Part shown: positions 36,148-43,587 of the stretch, one piece after another
How positions within the stretch are numbered: the stretch's first letter is position 1
Layout of the letters: each line of letters opens with the position of its first letter
From: Paludibacteraceae bacterium
Lineage (GTDB): Bacteria > Bacteroidota > Bacteroidia > Bacteroidales > Paludibacteraceae
NCBI GenBank assembly: GCA_017937025.1
Contig: JAGBEJ010000006.1
Location: 62,001-126,000 of the forward strand
Reading direction: 5' to 3'
Length of the DNA: 64,000 nt
The notes under the pieces: model-generated
What the model saw: only the letters and a program-made list of their open reading frames with translations
Told to the model about the DNA's origin: nothing
Databases searched by the model: none
Program-made: the position numbers and the translations under genes

Positions 36148-38400
36148 TCAGTTTCCTCTTGTGACGCTCGTCACGCCCTTGATGTTGGCAATCTGGCGTG
36201 TGAGGTTCTCGAAGTCCTTAAGGTCGCTGACGAGCACTGTCACCATGCCGTTGAACACGCCGTCCTTGGAATCGACGGAGATGGAGCGCAGCGTCAGTTT
36301 GTCGCTTTTCTGTATGAGCGATGTGATGTAGGTGACGATGCCAATGTCGTCCTTGCCCACGATGTGCAGCGTGACTGGGTACTGGCTGCCGCCTTTGCCC
36401 GACCATTTGGCGCGCACGATTCTGTATCCGAACTTGCTTATGAGCTGCGGCGCGTTAGGGCAGTCCATGCGGTGTATTTTAATGCCGCCCGTGGCTGACA
36501 CGAATCCGAAAACCTTGTCGCCGTAGATAGGGTTGCAGCACTTTGCCAGCTTGTATTCGATGCCGGTCAGGTCCTTGTCGATGACCAGGACGTCGTCGTT
36601 GCCTTTGCCCACTCCGACTTCGTCGTTCAGGTTGGTCTCGCTTGTGAAGTTGCCGGCGCTCTTGTTCTCCGGGTTGTCTAAGTATTCGGTCTCTTTCTTG
36701 TGTTCAGCCAGCAGCAAGTCTCTGAACTGTTGCATGTTCACCTTCTCCTGCGCCACGCCTTGATAGAACTCGGTCACGGTTTTGTATCCGAGTTTCTTCA
36801 TCGAGCGCATTATCTCGCCTTCCGAATACTCGATTTTCCAGTTCTTCAGCTTTCTGTCTAATATTTCCTTGCCGGCGTCGGCGTCCTTGGACTCAATGTC
36901 CTTGAGCACCTGCTTGATTTTCGTCTTCGCCTTTCCTGTCACCACGACATCCAGCCAGCTTGCTTTTGGCTGTTGGTTCTGGCTTGTGATTATTTCCACT
37001 TGGTCGCCGTTGTTCAGCACATGTCTTATAGGCACGTTCTTGCCGTTGACTTTTGCTCCGATGCATTGGCATCCCACGGCGGAGTGTATGTTGAAGGCGA
37101 AGTCCAGCACCGTAGAGCCTTGCTTCAGCTTCTTCAATTCTCCGTTAGGCGTGAAGACGAACACATCGTCGTCGTAGAGGTCGAGTTTGAAGTCATCGAC
37201 GAAGTCCGCCGCGTTGTTCTCCGGATTCTCCAGTATCTCGCGCAGGTTTTTGAGCCATTCGTCCATGCCTTGCTCGCTCTTTATGCCCTTGTATTTCCAG
37301 TGCGCGGCAAGTCCTTTCTCGGCTATCTCGTCCATTCTCTTGGTCCTTATCTGCACTTCCACCCACTTTCCTTCGGGTCCCATCACTGTGGTGTGGAGGC
37401 TCTCGTATCCGTTGGATTTCGGTATTGACAGCCAGTCGCGCAGTCTTTTAGGGTTAGGCTGGTATTTGTCGGTGACGATGGAGTAAACCTGCCAGCACTC
37501 GGCTTTTTCTTTCTCGAGTTTGCTGTTGAGTATCACACGGATGGCGAATATGTCATAGATGTTCTCAAACGGAGTGCCTTTTTTCTTTATCTTGTTCCAG
37601 ATGCTGTACACAGACTTTGTTCTTCCCTTTATCTCGAAGTCCAGTCCGGCATCCTCGAGCTGCTTTTTCAGCGGCGCAATGAAGTCGGCTATGTACTTGT
37701 TTCTCGCGTCCTTGGTCTCTTTGAGTTTACGCTCGATGTCGAAGTAAATGTCGGGCGAAATCCATCTCAGGCTCAGGTCCTCGAGTTCGGTCTTGAGTTT
37801 GTAAAGTCCCATTCTGTGCGCCATAGGGGCATAGAGGTAAGCCGATTCGCGTGCTATCTTCTGCTGGTGCTCCTCGTCGAATTTCTCCAGGTTTCGCATT
37901 ATGTAAACATGCTCGGCTATGAGTATGAACACGACTCTGATGTCCTCGGCGAATGTGAGCAGCAGCTTTCTGAAGTTCTCGGTCTCCACAGCCACGTTCT
38001 TTTGGTACAGCTCGTTGGCTTTCACCAGTCCGCGCACGATGACCGCCACGTCCTTGCCGTACTTTTGCTCTATCTCCTCCTCTTTAATCACGCCGTTGGT
38101 CAAGGCGTCGTAGGCGAACACGCTCAGCACAGTGGCTTTGCCCATGCCTATCTCGCTCACGGTCAGGTATATGGTGTTCAGGTCCTTGACGATAGGGTTC
38201 AGCACCTCGTCGTTTCTTTCGCCAGACAGGGATTTCTCTCTCCAGTCGGATTCTCTCTTCTTGACGACGGCGCGGAACATCTCCTTGGCGTTCTTTCTGT
38301 CGTCGGCTGTGAGCTGGTCGCTGGTCTCGTTCATTATCTTGCGGTAAAGACTCAGCATCTCGATTAGTTCTTCTCTTGTGAAATAATTCTCTTTCTCCAT
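36148..38400 (-). CDS. RelA/SpoT family (p)ppGpp synthetase with degenerate HD domain
   Basis: A 750-residue stringent-response enzyme. The synthetase domain looks intact (YDIFAIRVIL, SIPKSNGYESLHTT, VEVQIRTKRMDEIAEKGLAAHWKYK), followed by the TGS domain (about 410-475), a cysteine/histidine segment (AKCCNPIYGD, IHRMDCPNA) and a C-terminal ACT domain. In the N-terminal region the hydrolase HD pair is missing: where 'LLHDVVEDT' is expected the sequence is VFAYDALTNG, and 'KLADRLHNMR' is replaced by LIAEHVYIMR. It should therefore make but not degrade (p)ppGpp. The synthetase motif RLRD resembles the basic RxKD of bifunctional enzymes, not the acidic ExDD of RelA. Confidence 0.93.
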   Translation of the reverse strand: MEKENYFTREELIEMLSLYRKIMNETSDQLTADDRKNAKEMFRAVVKKRESDWREKSLSGERNDEVLNPIVKDLNTIYLTVSEIGMGKATVLSVFAYDALTNGVIKEEEIEQKYGKDVAVIVRGLVKANELYQKNVAVETENFRKLLLTFAEDIRVVFILIAEHVYIMRNLEKFDEEHQQKIARESAYLYAPMAHRMGLYKLKTELEDLSLRWISPDIYFDIERKLKETKDARNKYIADFIAPLKKQLEDAGLDFEIKGRTKSVYSIWNKIKKKGTPFENIYDIFAIRVILNSKLEKEKAECWQVYSIVTDKYQPNPKRLRDWLSIPKSNGYESLHTTVMGPEGKWVEVQIRTKRMDEIAEKGLAAHWKYKGIKSEQGMDEWLKNLREILENPENNAADFVDDFKLDLYDDDVFVFTPNGELKKLKQGSTVLDFAFNIHSAVGCQCIGAKVNGKNVPIRHVLNNGDQVEIITSQNQQPKASWLDVVVTGKAKTKIKQVLKDIESKDADAGKEILDRKLKNWKIEYSEGEIMRSMKKLGYKTVTEFYQGVAQEKVNMQQFRDLLLAEHKKETEYLDNPENKSAGNFTSETNLNDEVGVGKGNDDVLVIDKDLTGIEYKLAKCCNPIYGDKVFGFVSATGGIKIHRMDCPNAPQLISKFGYRIVRAKWSGKGGSQYPVTLHIVGKDDIGIVTYITSLIQKSDKLTLRSISVDSKDGVFNGMVTVLVSDLKDFENLTRQIANIKGVTSVTRGN

Positions 38401-38511
38401 GTTTTACCTCCTTTTTTGGCTGTTTGGCAATGAGATTCGGAAATAAGCAAAGGTAGTGAGGTAATTCAACTATTACAAACGAGCCGCCTATGTTTAGAAA
38501 TAGTTTTTGTT

Positions 38512-38527
38512 TAATGCTGCAGCATTA
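38512..38527. promoter_or_regulatory. Perfect 16-bp palindrome between rel and aguA
   Basis: TAATGCTGCAGCATTA is a perfect palindrome centred in the 216-base divergent gap. It has no T-run, so it is more like an operator for one or both genes than a terminator. The cognate regulator is unknown. Confidence 0.4.
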
Positions 38528-38580
38528 GTCGTTTCGTCTGATTACGTGCGTTTAAGTGCCGTTCTTTATGTCATTTTCTC

Positions 38581-38588
38581 TATCTTTG
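38581..38588 (+). promoter_or_regulatory. Putative -7 box of the aguA operon
   Basis: TATCTTTG matches the -7 consensus fully and lies 28 bases before the aguA start codon. Confidence 0.5.
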
Positions 38589-38616
38589 CTCTTTATATCA
38601 CCATTACGATTCAGTT

Positions 38617-39678
38617 ATGTCAGACAACAGAAGTCCGATAGTCCGTTTCCCTGCAGAGTGGGAGCCGCAGAGCGCAGTGCAACTCACTTGGCCGCATCCC
38701 GGCACCGACTGGCTGCCTATACTTGACGACGCAGTGCGCGTGTTCGCCGACATCGCAGCCGAAGTCTCCAAGCGCGAGACCTTGCTTATCGTCTGCCACG
38801 ATGTGCCGACAGTCAAGTCGCAGCTGAGAAATGACACCGACTTAGGCAACGTCATTTTTGCGCAAATCCCTTCTAACGACACTTGGGCGCGCGACCATGC
38901 GCCGCTTTCGGTCTTCATAGACGACGAGCCTGTGCTGCTCGATTTCTGTTTCAACGGCTGGGGCATGAAGTTCGCCGCCGACAAGGACAACTGCATAACC
39001 CGAAACCTGTTCGGCTCATACAAGGACTTCTTCCTGCCTTCGGTGAAGTACGGCAACTGCCTGGACTTCGTGCTGGAAGGCGGCTCTGTGGAGTCCGACG
39101 GACAAGGCACGCTGTTGGTGACATCGCAGTGCCTGCTCTCGGTCAACAGGAACGAGCATTATTTGCCCGAAGAGATAGAGAGCCAGCTGAAAAGACGCCT
39201 CGGAGCCGACAATGTGCTATGGCTTAACAACGGCAACATCGACGGCGACGACACTGACGGACACATCGACACTCTGGCTCGCTTCTGCTCGCCCGACACG
39301 ATAGCCTACGTCGCACCGCCAGAGGACGAGAACGACGAGGATTACTACGACTTCTGCATGATGGAGGACGAGTTGAAGGCGTTCCGCACCAAGGACGGCG
39401 AGCCTTACAAATTAGTGCCGCTGCCTTACCTTTCGTACGAGCTTGACGGCGAGCCGCAGCCGGCCACCTACGCCAACTTCCTCATAATGAACAAGGCGGT
39501 GCTCGTGCCGGTTTACGGACTGCCGACCGATGAGGCTGCGCTCTCTGCCATTGGCGATGCTTTCCCCGACCGCGAAGTCGTGGGCATAGACTGCCGTCCG
39601 TTAGTGCAGCAGCACGGCTCTCTGCACTGCGTCACAATGCAGTATCCAGCCGGATTCTTTTTACCAACAAGAAAGTAA
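38617..39678 (+). CDS. aguA: Agmatine deiminase
   Basis: It converts agmatine to N-carbamoylputrescine and ammonia, part of polyamine synthesis from arginine. The 353-residue PAD-type fold has RFPAEWEPQSAVQLTWPH at the start, NDTWARDHAP, GGSVESDGQG, DGHIDTLARF and a C-terminal HGSLHCVTMQYP with the catalytic cysteine. Followed by aguB after 12 bases. Confidence 0.94.
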   Translation: MSDNRSPIVRFPAEWEPQSAVQLTWPHPGTDWLPILDDAVRVFADIAAEVSKRETLLIVCHDVPTVKSQLRNDTDLGNVIFAQIPSNDTWARDHAPLSVFIDDEPVLLDFCFNGWGMKFAADKDNCITRNLFGSYKDFFLPSVKYGNCLDFVLEGGSVESDGQGTLLVTSQCLLSVNRNEHYLPEEIESQLKRRLGADNVLWLNNGNIDGDDTDGHIDTLARFCSPDTIAYVAPPEDENDEDYYDFCMMEDELKAFRTKDGEPYKLVPLPYLSYELDGEPQPATYANFLIMNKAVLVPVYGLPTDEAALSAIGDAFPDREVVGIDCRPLVQQHGSLHCVTMQYPAGFFLPTRK

Positions 39679-39690
39679 ACACAAAGAAAT

Positions 39691-40563
39691 ATGAAGATAG
39701 GATTTGTACAGCAGGCCAACGTAGCCGAAGTTTCTGTAAACCGTGAGAAATTAGCGTCCAACATACGCAAGTGCGCATCCAAGGGCGCGGAGCTTGTCGT
39801 GCTGCAGGAGTTGCACAACTCGCTTTACTTCTGTCAGACAGAGAACACGGCGCTCTTCGACCTCGCTGAGGCGGTGCCGGGTCCGAGCACGGAGTTTTTC
39901 GGCGCATTAGCCAAGGAGCTCGGCGTTGTTCTGGTGCTATCGCTGTTTGAGAAAGCCATGCCGGGACTGTATTTCAACACGGCAGTCGTGATAGAGAAGG
40001 ACGGCACTGTGGCTGGCAAGTACCGCAAGATGCACATACCTGACGACCCTGGATTCTACGAGAAATTCTACTTCACGCCGGGCGACCTCGGCTTCAACCC
40101 GATACAGACTTCGGTGGGCAAGCTCGGCGTCATGGTGTGCTGGGACCAGTGGTATCCGGAAGCAGCGCGCCTGATGGCTCTCGCCGGCGCCGATGTGCTG
40201 ATTTACCCGACCGCCATAGGCTGGGACTTGAACGACACGCCTGAGGAGCAGGCTCGCCAGCGTGAGGCGTGGATAACCGTGCAGCGCGGACATGCAGTAG
40301 CCAACGGACTGTATGTGGTGGCTGTCAACAGAGTGGGGCACGAGGCTGACCCTTCGGGAGCGACCTCCGGCATCAAGTTCTGGGGCTCGTCGTTCATCGC
40401 CGGACCGCAGGGCGAGTTCGTGGTGCAGGCTTCGGACAGCGCCGAGGAGTGCGTCGTGGCTGATGTTGACATAGCCCACTCGGAGGACGTGCGCCGCATC
40501 TGGCCTTATTTCCGCGACCGCCGCATCGACCAGTTCGGCGAACTCACTAAACGCATACGATAA
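39691..40563 (+). CDS. aguB: N-carbamoylputrescine amidase
   Basis: A nitrilase-superfamily hydrolase that splits N-carbamoylputrescine to putrescine, CO2 and ammonia. In the 290-residue protein the Glu-Lys-Cys triad is visible: Glu in VLQELHNSLYF, Lys in KYRKMHIPDD and Cys in VMVCWDQWYPEAARL. The C-terminus has RRIWPYFRDRRID. It completes the arginine-agmatine-putrescine route begun by aguA. Confidence 0.94.
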   Translation: MKIGFVQQANVAEVSVNREKLASNIRKCASKGAELVVLQELHNSLYFCQTENTALFDLAEAVPGPSTEFFGALAKELGVVLVLSLFEKAMPGLYFNTAVVIEKDGTVAGKYRKMHIPDDPGFYEKFYFTPGDLGFNPIQTSVGKLGVMVCWDQWYPEAARLMALAGADVLIYPTAIGWDLNDTPEEQARQREAWITVQRGHAVANGLYVVAVNRVGHEADPSGATSGIKFWGSSFIAGPQGEFVVQASDSAEECVVADVDIAHSEDVRRIWPYFRDRRIDQFGELTKRIR

Positions 40564-40590
40564 GAACAAAACAAGTATAGATTTATAGCT

Positions 40591-41901
40591 ATGGATAATA
40601 AACTCTTAAGATTCAAGGAAGTAGAGGAGGGATACACCGCTCGCCAAGCCATAAACGAGGCTAAGCGATGCCTTAACTGCAAGATTCCGCAGTGCGTCAA
40701 GGGATGTCCTATCGAGAACAACATACCTGCCTTTATCCATCAGATTTCCATGGGAAACATGGGTAACGCCATGGAGATAATAAACGAGAAGAGCAACCTG
40801 CCTGCCATCTGCGGACGTGTCTGTCCTCATGAGAAGCAGTGCGAGGGACACTGCGTGATGAACAAGAAAGGCGCGCCTATCAAGGTGGGCAAGCTTGAGC
40901 GTTTCGCGGCCGACTTCGACTCGTCAATCGGGCTTTTCCATGAGAAGATAACGCCTAAGACACGCGGCAAAGTGGCTGTCATCGGTTCCGGTCCTGCTGG
41001 ACTGACCGTTGCCGGCGACCTGGCTCGCATGGGCTTCAACGTGGTCATCTACGAGAAGGAGGCGGAGCTCGGCGGCGTGCTGCTCTACGGTATTCCTGAG
41101 TACCGTCTGCCAAAGGACGTTGTGCGCCACGAGGTTGACAAAATCGAGGCTCTCGGCGTGACGTTCATCACCAACTGCGCCATAGGCACCGACATCACCG
41201 TCGATGACATGTTCAATCGCGGATTCGATGCCGTGTTCATCGGTTCGGGAACGGCTATCCCAAAGTCGCTCGACATTCCGGGCAAGGAGTCCAAGGGCGT
41301 GATACAGTCGTCGTACTTCCTGCGCATGGTCAGCCTTTACAACAACCAGTCCATCGGGCTCGACGAAGTGCCGGTCAAGGCTGGCGACATCGTGGGCGTG
41401 ATAGGCGCGGGCAATGTGGCTATGGACGCTGCCAGAACGGCGATGCGTCTTGGCGCGAAGTCGGTTTCCGTCTATTACCACCGCACCGAGGCGGACATCA
41501 AGGCGAACCGCTCGGAGTATCTCGAGGCTGTGGACGAGAACGTGCAGTTTGTGTGGAACGCGAGCGTCAAGGAGTTCATCTCCAACGACGGACTGCTGAC
41601 TGCGGCACGCATCTCGACACCGGACGGCGAGTCGGTCGTGCCAGTCGATAAGATGCTGTTCGCCGTGGGTTCGCAGCCTGCCAACCGCATCGTCTCAACC
41701 ACAACGGGCATCGACGTGAACGACGCAGGATACGTCATCACACGCGAGCGACCTTACGGCATGACCACGCGTCACGGCGTCTTTGCCGGCGGCGACGTTG
41801 TGCATACGCCTCAGACCGTTGTGCTCGCCATGCGCGACGCCAAGGAGGTTGCTAAGGGCATAGCGCAGTATGTGGATGCCAAGAAGTTGCTGGAAGACTG
41901 A
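40591..41901 (+). CDS. gltA: NADPH-dependent glutamate synthase small-subunit-like oxidoreductase
   Basis: A 436-residue flavoprotein. Two cysteine clusters (CLNCKIPQCVKGCPI and CGRVCPHEKQCEGHC) for 4Fe-4S centres come first. They are followed by an FAD-binding GSGPAGLTVAGDLA and an NADPH-binding GAGNVAMDAARTAMRLG. This is the GltA/homotetrameric GltS or NfnB-like family. No large GltB partner or NfnA-like gene is adjacent. It lies 27 bases after aguB, so ammonia released by the two polyamine enzymes could feed nitrogen recycling; that link is inference. Confidence 0.88.
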   Translation: MDNKLLRFKEVEEGYTARQAINEAKRCLNCKIPQCVKGCPIENNIPAFIHQISMGNMGNAMEIINEKSNLPAICGRVCPHEKQCEGHCVMNKKGAPIKVGKLERFAADFDSSIGLFHEKITPKTRGKVAVIGSGPAGLTVAGDLARMGFNVVIYEKEAELGGVLLYGIPEYRLPKDVVRHEVDKIEALGVTFITNCAIGTDITVDDMFNRGFDAVFIGSGTAIPKSLDIPGKESKGVIQSSYFLRMVSLYNNQSIGLDEVPVKAGDIVGVIGAGNVAMDAARTAMRLGAKSVSVYYHRTEADIKANRSEYLEAVDENVQFVWNASVKEFISNDGLLTAARISTPDGESVVPVDKMLFAVGSQPANRIVSTTTGIDVNDAGYVITRERPYGMTTRHGVFAGGDVVHTPQTVVLAMRDAKEVAKGIAQYVDAKKLLED

Positions 41902-41948
41902 TTCTTACAAATAAGAATCGAAGAGAAATAAATGATTTTGTATGCATA

Positions 41949-41975
41949 GGGGCGAATGATTGTTCGCCCCTGTAT
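41949..41975 (+). terminator. Terminator of the agu-gltA operon
   Basis: GGGGCGAA pairs with TTCGCCCC around TGATTG, followed by a weak T-rich tail (TGTATTATTTT). Confidence 0.7.
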
Positions 41976-41990
41976 TATTTTGTGCCGGTC

Positions 41991-42112
41991 ATTGAGCGTA
42001 GCCGAAATGAGCGGCGGTCTGAAAAGAATGTTCCTTCGGCTCCGCTCAGGAACCCGGAACTTTCTGGTTGCTGAGCGTAGCCGAAGCAAGCGTAGTCAAA
42101 ATGAGCGGCGGT
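41991..42112. repeat. Imperfect repeat/hairpin element
   Basis: The sequence TGAGCGTAGCCGAA occurs at 41993 and again at 42072, and AATGAGCGGCGGT at 42006 and 42100. Inside, 42034-42054 and 42066-42086 form a 21-bp inverted repeat with two mismatches and an 11-base loop. The element ends inside the stop codon of the HD-domain gene. It looks like a dispersed palindromic (REP-like) repeat. Confidence 0.6.
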
Positions 42113-42114
42113 TC

Positions 42115-42780
42115 TCAGCACAGCGTCGAGCCGTTGATGACGAGCTGGAACTCCAGTCCGAAGTATGCGGCAGCCTTGCGGCACAGCACCATTCGTGTCA
42201 GGAAAATCTGGAAATAGTCCAGCACGCTGCTTTCAGCGAGGTCAATTGTCAGCGCAAGGCGGAAGATTTTCTTCTCCTTGTCCAGTGTCGTCTTGCTTTC
42301 GGTCACGGCGTGGTTCACATGGTCGTGGATGTCAAGCTCGTCCTCTTTCTGGTGTCTCACGCGGCTTCTCCTGACGTCGGTCTTGTCAGCGATGATTATG
42401 GCGGCGGCGACCTCGTTCACGGGGAAGGCTGTCGATTCGTCGTGGTTGCCTATGGCGTTCACCACTTTGGCTATGTCCTCGGCGTCCATGCCCATCTTGT
42501 CTAAGATTCTGAACGCCATCACGGCGCCGCTCTGCGCATGGTCTATGCGGTTAATCACATTGCCTATGTCGTGCATGTATCCGGCTATCTGTGCCAGTTC
42601 CGCAGTGTGCTCGTCGTAGCCCAGATCCAGCAGCAGACGGCTGGCAGTGCTTGCCACTTTGGTCACGTGTGCGAACGAGTGTTCGGTGTATCCCATCGCC
42701 TTGAGCGCGATGTCGGCTCGTTTGATATAGGTGTTGATTTCTTCGGACTGCTTTATCTGCTCGTATGTGATTCTTGCCAT
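42115..42780 (-). CDS. HD-domain phosphohydrolase
   Basis: A 221-residue cytosolic protein. The HD signature is complete: HSFAHVTKVA for the first His, GYMHDIGNV for the HD pair and GNHDES, then IADKTDVRRSR as the final Asp. The substrate is unknown; relatives hydrolyse nucleotides or phosphate esters. Its 3' end is embedded in the repeat element at 41991-42112, and the last residues (VINGSTLC) may have been re-shaped by it. Confidence 0.88.
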   Translation of the reverse strand: MARITYEQIKQSEEINTYIKRADIALKAMGYTEHSFAHVTKVASTASRLLLDLGYDEHTAELAQIAGYMHDIGNVINRIDHAQSGAVMAFRILDKMGMDAEDIAKVVNAIGNHDESTAFPVNEVAAAIIIADKTDVRRSRVRHQKEDELDIHDHVNHAVTESKTTLDKEKKIFRLALTIDLAESSVLDYFQIFLTRMVLCRKAAAYFGLEFQLVINGSTLC

Positions 42781-42871
42781 CAGTGTTCCCTTTCTTGGTT
42801 ATGTGATTCCAAATATAAGATAAAAACCTGATTTTGTATGAGTCTGTGGCATTTGTTGAAAATGTGACGTG

Positions 42872-43186
42872 CTACTGCGAGATTTCAAGGTTTTTCAGGT
42901 AGGTGTTTTCGTACTTGAAGTGTGTCTTGTCGGGAAGGGGAGTGTGGTTTGGCTTGATTGGGGTTGGCTCGTCGTTTTGGCTGTGTTTGTTTATGATGCG
43001 GATGCCATTGGCTGTGGCAGGCACAATGTTGTTTGTCGTGTTAGGCGCACGCTTCACTCCCTTATGGACTTTCTCGGTGCTCTTGCTGCATCTTGATAAG
43101 AGTTTCACGCTCTTGATTATGCCGCGAAAACCGTTTGCCGTGGTTGTTATGGGCAACTCAAAGACAAACGACGACACAACAAGCAC
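42872..43186 (-). CDS. Small hypothetical exported protein, possible frameshift at its start
   Basis: A 104-codon frame opening at GTG 43186. Upstream in the same frame codons still read KRTRIRKIFIV and end at a TGA. An ATG (43226) in a frame one base off encodes MTNKTNKNQK and would join this frame across a run of five A (T on the + strand, 43195-43199). The joined product would have a standard signal peptide (IFIVLVVSSFVFELPITTTA), then a short basic/polar mature part. Either the gene uses GTG or the run is an indel. Function unknown; the overlapping + strand frame is rejected. Confidence 0.35.
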   Translation of the reverse strand: MLVVSSFVFELPITTTANGFRGIIKSVKLLSRCSKSTEKVHKGVKRAPNTTNNIVPATANGIRIINKHSQNDEPTPIKPNHTPLPDKTHFKYENTYLKNLEISQ

Positions 43187-43258
43187 GATAAATATTTTTC
43201 TGATTCTTGTTCGTTTTGTTTGTCATCTTGTATGCAAGATTGTTTTTATGTAATGAAC

Positions 43259-43573
43259 TTAATTGTTATGATCTATATCATGATTATATAATTTGAAAAT
43301 CCTTTTGCTTCTGTCAAATCTGTATGGCGTTTTTTTTGTTGGGGTTATTATATTTGGTGTGTTGATAAATGTAACACGACTGATTCTGCTGATTTTAAAT
43401 GTACGTTGTTCATTCCTTTTATGACAGAATGCCTGTATGTGGGTGTTTCCGAACTCATCTGAATATTTAACATCACTAAGATGGCGAACTGATGCTGTGC
43501 CGTCATTCTTTGTGTATTCTATCTCTATGATAGCACCAGTGTCAATGGCTTTTTGTATATCGTCGTATATCAT
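43259..43573 (-). CDS. Stand-alone WYL-domain protein
   Basis: A 104-residue protein almost entirely a WYL fold: IIEIEYTKNDGTASVRHLSDVKYSDE is the beta-hairpin start, and HIQAFCHKRNEQRTFKISRISRV the conserved ligand-binding end with arginines. WYL domains sense nucleic acids or nucleotides and often regulate or partner defence genes. No helix-turn-helix is fused to it here. It follows the large helicase gene by 14 bases on the same strand, so the pair is one operon. Confidence 0.7.
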   Translation of the reverse strand: MIYDDIQKAIDTGAIIEIEYTKNDGTASVRHLSDVKYSDEFGNTHIQAFCHKRNEQRTFKISRISRVTFINTPNIITPTKKTPYRFDRSKRIFKLYNHDIDHNN

Positions 43574-43587
43574 GATTTGGTAATGTT

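Noticed and set aside
42903-43253. A 116-codon plus-strand frame overlapping the small exported protein
   Set aside because: It is antisense to the minus-strand frame, has no family resemblance, and the minus-strand frame has the better signal-peptide logic; neither is certain, but this one is weaker.
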